Assembly (NCBI GenBank): GCA_039197885.1
Contig: JBCCTY010000060.1
Span: 1-16,896, forward strand
Length of the DNA: 16,896 bases
From: JBCBSZ01 sp039197885
GTDB taxonomy: Bacteria > Actinomycetota > Acidimicrobiia > Acidimicrobiales > Poriferisodalaceae
Direction: 5' to 3'
Part shown: positions 14,401-16,896 of the stretch, in pieces
How positions within the stretch are numbered: position 1 is the stretch's first letter
How the letters are laid out: each line of letters starts with the position of its first letter
Program-made: the position numbers and the translations under genes
Notes under the pieces: generated by a model
Told to the model about the DNA's origin: nothing
The model's database searches: none
Seen by the model: the letters and a program-made list of their open reading frames with translations, nothing else

Positions 14401-16896
14401 GGACCGTTCGACACGATGGCCGTGGCAGCGTCGAGCCGGAGGCCGCCGGGGACCCAGGTCGTGTCGTCGGGCTCGGTGATGGTCAGGTCGAGCGCCGGGC
14501 CCCGTCCGGCCCGGTCGAGCACGGTGGTGCCGGTTCCCTCCTCGAGGTCGTAGAGCGCGAGGAGCCCGTCGGTGACCCGCTGATCACCGGCGTCCGGATT
14601 GCGGACCTCGATCGTGACGGTGTCGGTGTCGGTCGCTCCGGCGTCGTCGGTGACCGTGAGGGTCGCGGCGTAGGTGCCCGGCTCGGTGTAGGTGTGGAGC
14701 GCGGTCGGATCCGTCGCCGTGGCGCCGTCGCCGAGCGTCCAGGCGTGAGCGGTGATCGTCCCGTCGTCGGTCGAGGTCGAGCCGTCGAAGCGCACCAGCA
14801 GGGGAGCGGTGCCGGTGACCGGGTCGGCCGTCGCGACGGCACGGGGGGCACGGTTGCCGTCACCCGATCGCGACTCGGCATCCGCGACCGAGACCTGCGG
14901 CGTGGCCACCGCAGCGGCGCCGGCCGCGCCGAGGTCTTCGCCGTCCTCGACGAGCGCGACGGCGAAGCGTCGCTGGGTGCCCTCGAGCGAGGAGGTGGTG
15001 TTCCTCCGACCGAAGCCGAACACGGTCATCTCACCGTTCATCAGCCGGTAGGAGTCGACGGCGTCGTCCGCCTGTTCGTTGGCGACCACCAGGGCGCGGC
15101 CGGTCGGGCCGTCGACGAAGCCGACCCACTCCTCGCCAGGCAGGTCACCGACCCAGCTCTCGCCGAGGCCCGTGACCGTGCCATCGGGTCGGACGACGGT
15201 GTCGGTCTCGGGGTCGCTCAGGCCACCCGGGGTGCCCTCGTAGAGGAACCAGTAGGCGCGGGGCGCAGCCACCACCGTGGCGATCGCCCGGGTCGGGAGG
15301 ACATCCCAGCGGACCTCCCAGCCGTCGTCAGTGACCGAGGTGAAGGCCGTCCGGAGGGGCCCGTCGAGGAGCACCGAGGTCGTCGACGACGTGGCCCCGG
15401 GGTGGAGGTGTCCCTCCGGGAAGACGAGGTTGGGGATGCCGCGGAACTCGCCGGCCGAGCCCGTCGCCGAGGAGTACGTCAGCCAGTCGTTGCCGTCGAG
15501 ATCGACGAGGCTGGAGAAGCCGCCCCCCGGTCGGTCGAACCACCACGTGCCCTGCGGCGTGTCGATCTGCAACGCGTCGGCGCCCTCGTCCTGCACGCCG
15601 GTGGTCAGCTCGACCAGCGGCGCGACGACAGCGGGATCCGTGACGTCGCCGTCGAGGTCGACGTAGAGGTGGAAGGACCTCGTCGTGGAGGACGCCGCAC
15701 CGTCGAGGAGCAGCACCAGCTCGCCGTCTCCGGTGGAGGCGAAGTCCGACGCCGGGTCGAACTGGAAGGCCACGGCGGGATCGACGATCGTCTCGCCGTC
15801 GGCGGCCACCTCGACGACGCGGAGTCCGACCACCGACGCTTCGGGGTCGAGGGTCACCGGGACCACGACGACGTCGTCGTCGACGACGCGCCCGGCTGCC
15901 ACCTCGATCGGGAGCCGCGCCTCGTGGGCCGCGGAGAACCAGTCGTCGTCGATCGGCGGGGGCGGCGGCGGATCGGTGACGGTCAGGACGGCCACGTCGC
16001 TCGTCGCCGTCGTACCGAGGCCGGTCACCTCGACGGTGAACGCGGCATCGTCGTCGGCTGCGTCCGTCGGGCCGGTGGTCAGCTCGGCGTCGTCCGCGCC
16101 GGGCACGGGCAGGCCGTCGCGGTACCACTGGTAGCCGAGCGGCGGGGTGCCGGTGGCCTCGACCGCGAACGTGGCCGGCTCTCCCGCCTCGACGGTCACG
16201 TCGGCCGGTTGCGACACGATCGACGGCGCCTCGGGCACCGGCCCCTCGACGGTGAAGGTGAAGCGGACCGTGTCGGTCGCGCCGGTGTCGTCGGTGACGG
16301 TCAGGACGGCGACGAAGGACCCGGCCCGGTCGTAGGTGTGGGTCACGGATGGCCCGGTCGCGGTGGCGCCGTCGCCGAGATCCCAGTCCCACGAGGTGAT
16401 GGCGCCGCCGAGGGAGTGCGAGGCCGAGCCGTCGAGGGTGACGGTCAACGAGGCGACGGCGGTCGCTCCGGACCCGCTGCCGGGCACGGTCGTGCTGGTC
16501 GTCGGTGTCGTCGTCGACGTCGTGGTGGTCGTGGTGGTCGTCGTGGGCGTCGTGGTCGTGGTCGTGGGCGTCGTGGTCGTGGTCGTGGTCGTGGGTGTCG
16601 TGGTCGTGGTCGTGGTCGTGGGTGTCGTGGTCGTCGTGGTCGTGGGCGTCGTGGTCGTGGTCGTGGGTGTCGTGGTCGTCGTGGTCGACGTCGTGGTGGT
16701 GGTCGTCGGCGTGGTCGGGAGGTCGGCGCCGACGGTGAGGTGGTCGTCGATCTCTGCGTCGGTGAGCACGCGGTCGTAGATCGCCAGGAGGCGTAGCTCT
16801 CCGAGCCACGGGACCGAGCCGAACGGGGCCGAGCCGAGCGTGAGCACCGGCGGCGCCGTCCAGCCGCTCAGCTGACCGCGGTTCGAGCTGGCCACC
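11442..16896 (-). CDS. Giant modular extracellular protein: LamG, PKD, Ig-like and VCBS/FG-GAP repeats (5' end beyond window)
   Basis: The gene runs off the right edge, so the start and any signal peptide are not visible; about 1817 residues are. Numbering from base 16895, modules in order are: the end of a LamG/concanavalin-like domain (1-55), a Thr/Pro linker (61-138), PKD (144-218, WDWDLGDG, ADDTGATD-like strand end), Ig-like (222-308, GYQWYRDG), an unrecognised module (319-650), PKD (682-766), LamG (771-995, ending WLGTLHLVALYDRALT), PKD (1007-1093), and 14 VCBS/FG-GAP-type repeats (1104-1817) with DxDGDGDLD calcium-binding loops. These modules occur in secreted or surface adhesins and polysaccharide-binding or -degrading proteins. 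No C-terminal anchor or sorting signal is seen. Binding of glycans and calcium is inferred from the modules. The + strand gene converges on it. Substrate and localisation are unknown. Confidence 0.92.
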   Translation of the reverse strand, partial: VASSNRGQLSGWTAPPVLTLGSAPFGSVPWLGELRLLAIYDRVLTDAEIDDHLTVGADLPTTPTTTTTTSTTTTTTPTTTTTTPTTTTTTTPTTTTTTTTPTTTTTTTTPTTTTTTPTTTTTTTTTSTTTPTTSTTVPGSGSGATAVASLTVTLDGSASHSLGGAITSWDWDLGDGATATGPSVTHTYDRAGSFVAVLTVTDDTGATDTVRFTFTVEGPVPEAPSIVSQPADVTVEAGEPATFAVEATGTPPLGYQWYRDGLPVPGADDAELTTGPTDAADDDAAFTVEVTGLGTTATSDVAVLTVTDPPPPPPIDDDWFSAAHEARLPIEVAAGRVVDDDVVVVPVTLDPEASVVGLRVVEVAADGETIVDPAVAFQFDPASDFASTGDGELVLLLDGAASSTTRSFHLYVDLDGDVTDPAVVAPLVELTTGVQDEGADALQIDTPQGTWWFDRPGGGFSSLVDLDGNDWLTYSSATGSAGEFRGIPNLVFPEGHLHPGATSSTTSVLLDGPLRTAFTSVTDDGWEVRWDVLPTRAIATVVAAPRAYWFLYEGTPGGLSDPETDTVVRPDGTVTGLGESWVGDLPGEEWVGFVDGPTGRALVVANEQADDAVDSYRLMNGEMTVFGFGRRNTTSSLEGTQRRFAVALVEDGEDLGAAGAAAVATPQVSVADAESRSGDGNRAPRAVATADPVTGTAPLLVRFDGSTSTDDGTITAHAWTLGDGATATDPTALHTYTEPGTYAATLTVTDDAGATDTDTVTIEVRNPDAGDQRVTDGLLALYDLEEGTGTTVLDRAGRGPALDLTITEPDDTTWVPGGLRLDAATAIVSNGPATAVSQAIATSSELTVEAWIEAGNLTQNGPARIVTISDGIRDRNLTLGQGVSNDGSDRVEVRVRSSATDDNGRPATATGRGTLDTDLTHVVATRSADGTTRIYLDGVARSVGSVGGSLASWDDSFALALGNEPDGSRPWLGTLHLVALYDRALTAGEVEQNALAGPSGDAELPNRAPIASLGSTSTRGPAPLTVTFDGSGSTDPDGSVVAHAWDLGDGTSASGPVVEHTFVEPGTYDVTLTVTDDEGATTSDTVRITATEQGGGSIGGSGPVEWRRISTDDGTLPFGLDQRDQTVAAAFDVNGDGIDDMVIGGRRDSSGPSLVWYELDGDQWVVRTIEPDLLRLEAGGTFADIDDDGDLDLVIGEDLTGNRLFWWENPAPTLDQRWTRREIKSSGSNKHHDQAFGDVDGDGDLELLYWNQQGGNRLFFAEIPTDPTREPWPATQIFSRPSAAEGLDIADIDLDGVDDVVGAGFWLRWNSGTTFTAFEIDASQAFTRAAAAQLIDGGRPEVVFDSGDAVGPLRLYEWDGSTWVGRTILESSEYGHSLDVGDVNGDGQLDLLTAEIGLSDTVPDTRILYGDGTGEFTEQLVASGVSQHESRLADLDGDGDLDLFGKPFRPRGLNVWWNDGVAPLPLDDWVRSVPDSSVPWRTIFVEHGDLDGDGFDDVVSGGWWWRNPGSLDGTWVRSTIGAPLNQMAVVADLDGDGDLDVLGTEAEGSRPNSDLAWAENDGTGSFTVRTNITPATGRFLQGAVAVELVPGVVEVALSWEDGEDGLQVLTVPSGSAIRTGTWTRRIAHPTVYGEELSVGDIDGDGDADLFDGEAWFRNDGGLVTRIVIHSLPGEPDRNRLVDVDGDGDLDAVVGFAHDPDGKVRWFEQGDDPTEPWTPHTITDVGPAWASSLDVGDLDGDGDVDVVVGEHLNPDTGSLGQFVLEQVDPDTWVRHLIHRGDEHHDGTQLADFDLDGDLDVVSIGWTHRRLHLYENQAR
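11445..13586 (-). repeat. 14 VCBS/FG-GAP-type repeats, about 150 bp each
   Basis: Asp-rich loops occur at residues 1132, 1184, 1238, 1291, 1382, 1434, 1489, 1532, 1640, 1682, 1736 and 1790 of the giant protein, spaced 42-55 residues where adjacent. Two further repeats near 1336 and 1586 have lost the Asp loop but keep a matching strand pattern (GGRPEVVFD, PGVVEVALS). At DNA level the + strand shows many near copies of GTCGCCGTCGCCGTCGAGGTC-like sequence. Fourteen repeats fit two seven-bladed propellers. Confidence 0.8.
13617..13877 (-). other. PKD domain 3 of the giant protein
   Basis: Residues 1007-1093 form a PKD (Ig-like) domain with HAWDLGDGTSASGP and EPGTYDVTLTVTDDEGAT. It is close to the other two PKD copies (14598-14852 and 16242-16466), and all share the DGS…WxLGDG…HTY/HTF…VTDDxGAT pattern, pointing to internal duplication. 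Confidence 0.85.
13911..14585 (-). other. LamG/concanavalin-like domain of the giant protein
   Basis: Residues 771-995 start with GLLALYDLEEGTG and contain LTVEAWIEAGN, LTHVVATRSADGTTRIYLDG and a terminal RPWLGTLHLVALYDRALTAGEV, the usual LamG-like order. The C-terminal strands match the fragment at the right window edge (WLGELRLLAIYDRVLTDAEI), so at least two copies exist in the protein. Confidence 0.85.
14598..14852 (-). other. PKD domain 2 of the giant protein
   Basis: Residues 682-766 have the core HAWTLGDGATATDP and EPGTYAATLTVTDDAGATD. It links the unrecognised module to the LamG domain. Confidence 0.85.
14946..15941 (-). other. Unrecognised module of about 330 residues in the giant protein
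   Basis: Residues 319-650 match no domain I can name. The first 100 residues (WFSAAHEARLPIEV … RSFHLYVDLDG) have a beta-strand pattern reminiscent of DUF2341-like jelly folds. The rest has distinctive motifs: GTWWFDRPGGGFSSLVDLDG, NDWLTYSS, GEFRGIPNLVFPEGHLHPG, RAYWFLYEGTPGG and EEWVGFVDGPTGRALVVANE. Aromatic and acidic residues suggest a carbohydrate-related beta-sandwich, which is inference only. Confidence 0.5.
15972..16232 (-). other. Ig-like domain of the giant protein
   Basis: Residues 222-308 follow the bacterial Ig pattern APSIVSQPADVTVEAGEPAT, GTPPLGYQWYRDG and DVAVLTVTD. There are no cysteines. It is followed by a six-proline hinge at 309-314. Confidence 0.8.
16242..16466 (-). other. 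PKD domain 1 of the giant protein
   Basis: Residues 144-218 carry SWDWDLGDGATATGP, THTYDRAGSFVAVLTVTDD. It follows directly on the Thr/Pro linker. Confidence 0.85.
16485..16715 (-). repeat. Thr/Pro linker encoded by a (GTCGTG)-type tandem repeat
   Basis: On the + strand this is a low-complexity run of GTCGTG hexamers interrupted by GGCGTC or GGTGTC. On the coding strand it gives Thr codons that mostly alternate ACC and ACG, with Pro (or Ser) roughly every 6-9 residues. Such Thr/Pro linkers join extracellular domains and are often O-glycosylated in actinobacteria. The repeat could vary in length by slippage. Confidence 0.85.

Noticed and set aside
16485..16715. CRISPR-like array
   Set aside because: Repeats are six bases long, continuous and without spacers, and they encode a Thr/Pro linker in frame.
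12435..16796. Open + strand frame of 1453 codons antisense to the giant protein gene
   Set aside because: The translation is Val/Gly/Arg/Asp-rich without any domain, and it mirrors the Asp-rich VCBS and Thr codons of the − strand gene. High GC codon bias keeps antisense frames open.

Overview
The window is a very GC-rich (about 70%), gene-dense bacterial chromosome segment. The order ribF – (two genes) – rpsO – pnp – M16 peptidase matches the core of the mycobacterial ribF–rpsO–pnp–pepR neighbourhood. With a probable F420-dependent enzyme, frequent GTG/TTG starts and G/C-ending codons, this points to an actinobacterium. A non-mycolate group such as Acidimicrobiia is a reasonable guess, but that is inference. 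I see no mobile elements, CRISPR arrays, tRNA or rRNA.

Left part (1–6946, all + strand): the C-terminal part of the FAD synthetase/riboflavin kinase RibF; a 245-residue protein of unknown function with a strong Shine-Dalgarno; a short-chain dehydrogenase; ribosomal protein S15 with a 180-base leader; polynucleotide phosphorylase with two strong hairpins in its leader and an unusual Gly/Arg-rich tail; an M16 zinc peptidase whose TTG start overlaps the pnp stop; and a small deazaflavin-dependent nitroreductase-family protein. These are mostly RNA-processing, translation and cofactor housekeeping functions.

Middle (6930–9516, − strand): a compact three-gene unit read right to left. It holds a stand-alone CinA C-terminal domain protein, a fusion of a degenerate shikimate-kinase-like domain with a tandem GNAT-like region (start overlapping the previous stop by 4 bases), and a class I SAM methyltransferase. 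The last gene converges on the nitroreductase-family gene with a 17-base overlap.

Right part: a + strand gene (9641–11398) for a protein with a C-terminal PEP-utiliser phosphohistidine domain but no visible ATP-grasp domain. It converges on a giant − strand gene (11442 to beyond the right edge; 1817 residues visible). The giant protein looks extracellular and modular. From N to C it has the end of a LamG domain, a Thr/Pro-rich linker, PKD, an Ig-like domain, an unrecognised module of about 330 residues, PKD, LamG, PKD, and 14 VCBS/FG-GAP-type repeats. The repeats fit two seven-bladed propellers, each with one degenerate repeat.

The most interesting items are the kinase-like/GNAT fusion without its P-loop lysine, the PEP-utiliser without its ATP-grasp half, the unrecognised module in the giant protein, and the structured pnp leader. 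I found no clear new multi-gene defence or mobile system. All family calls rest on motif recognition by eye.
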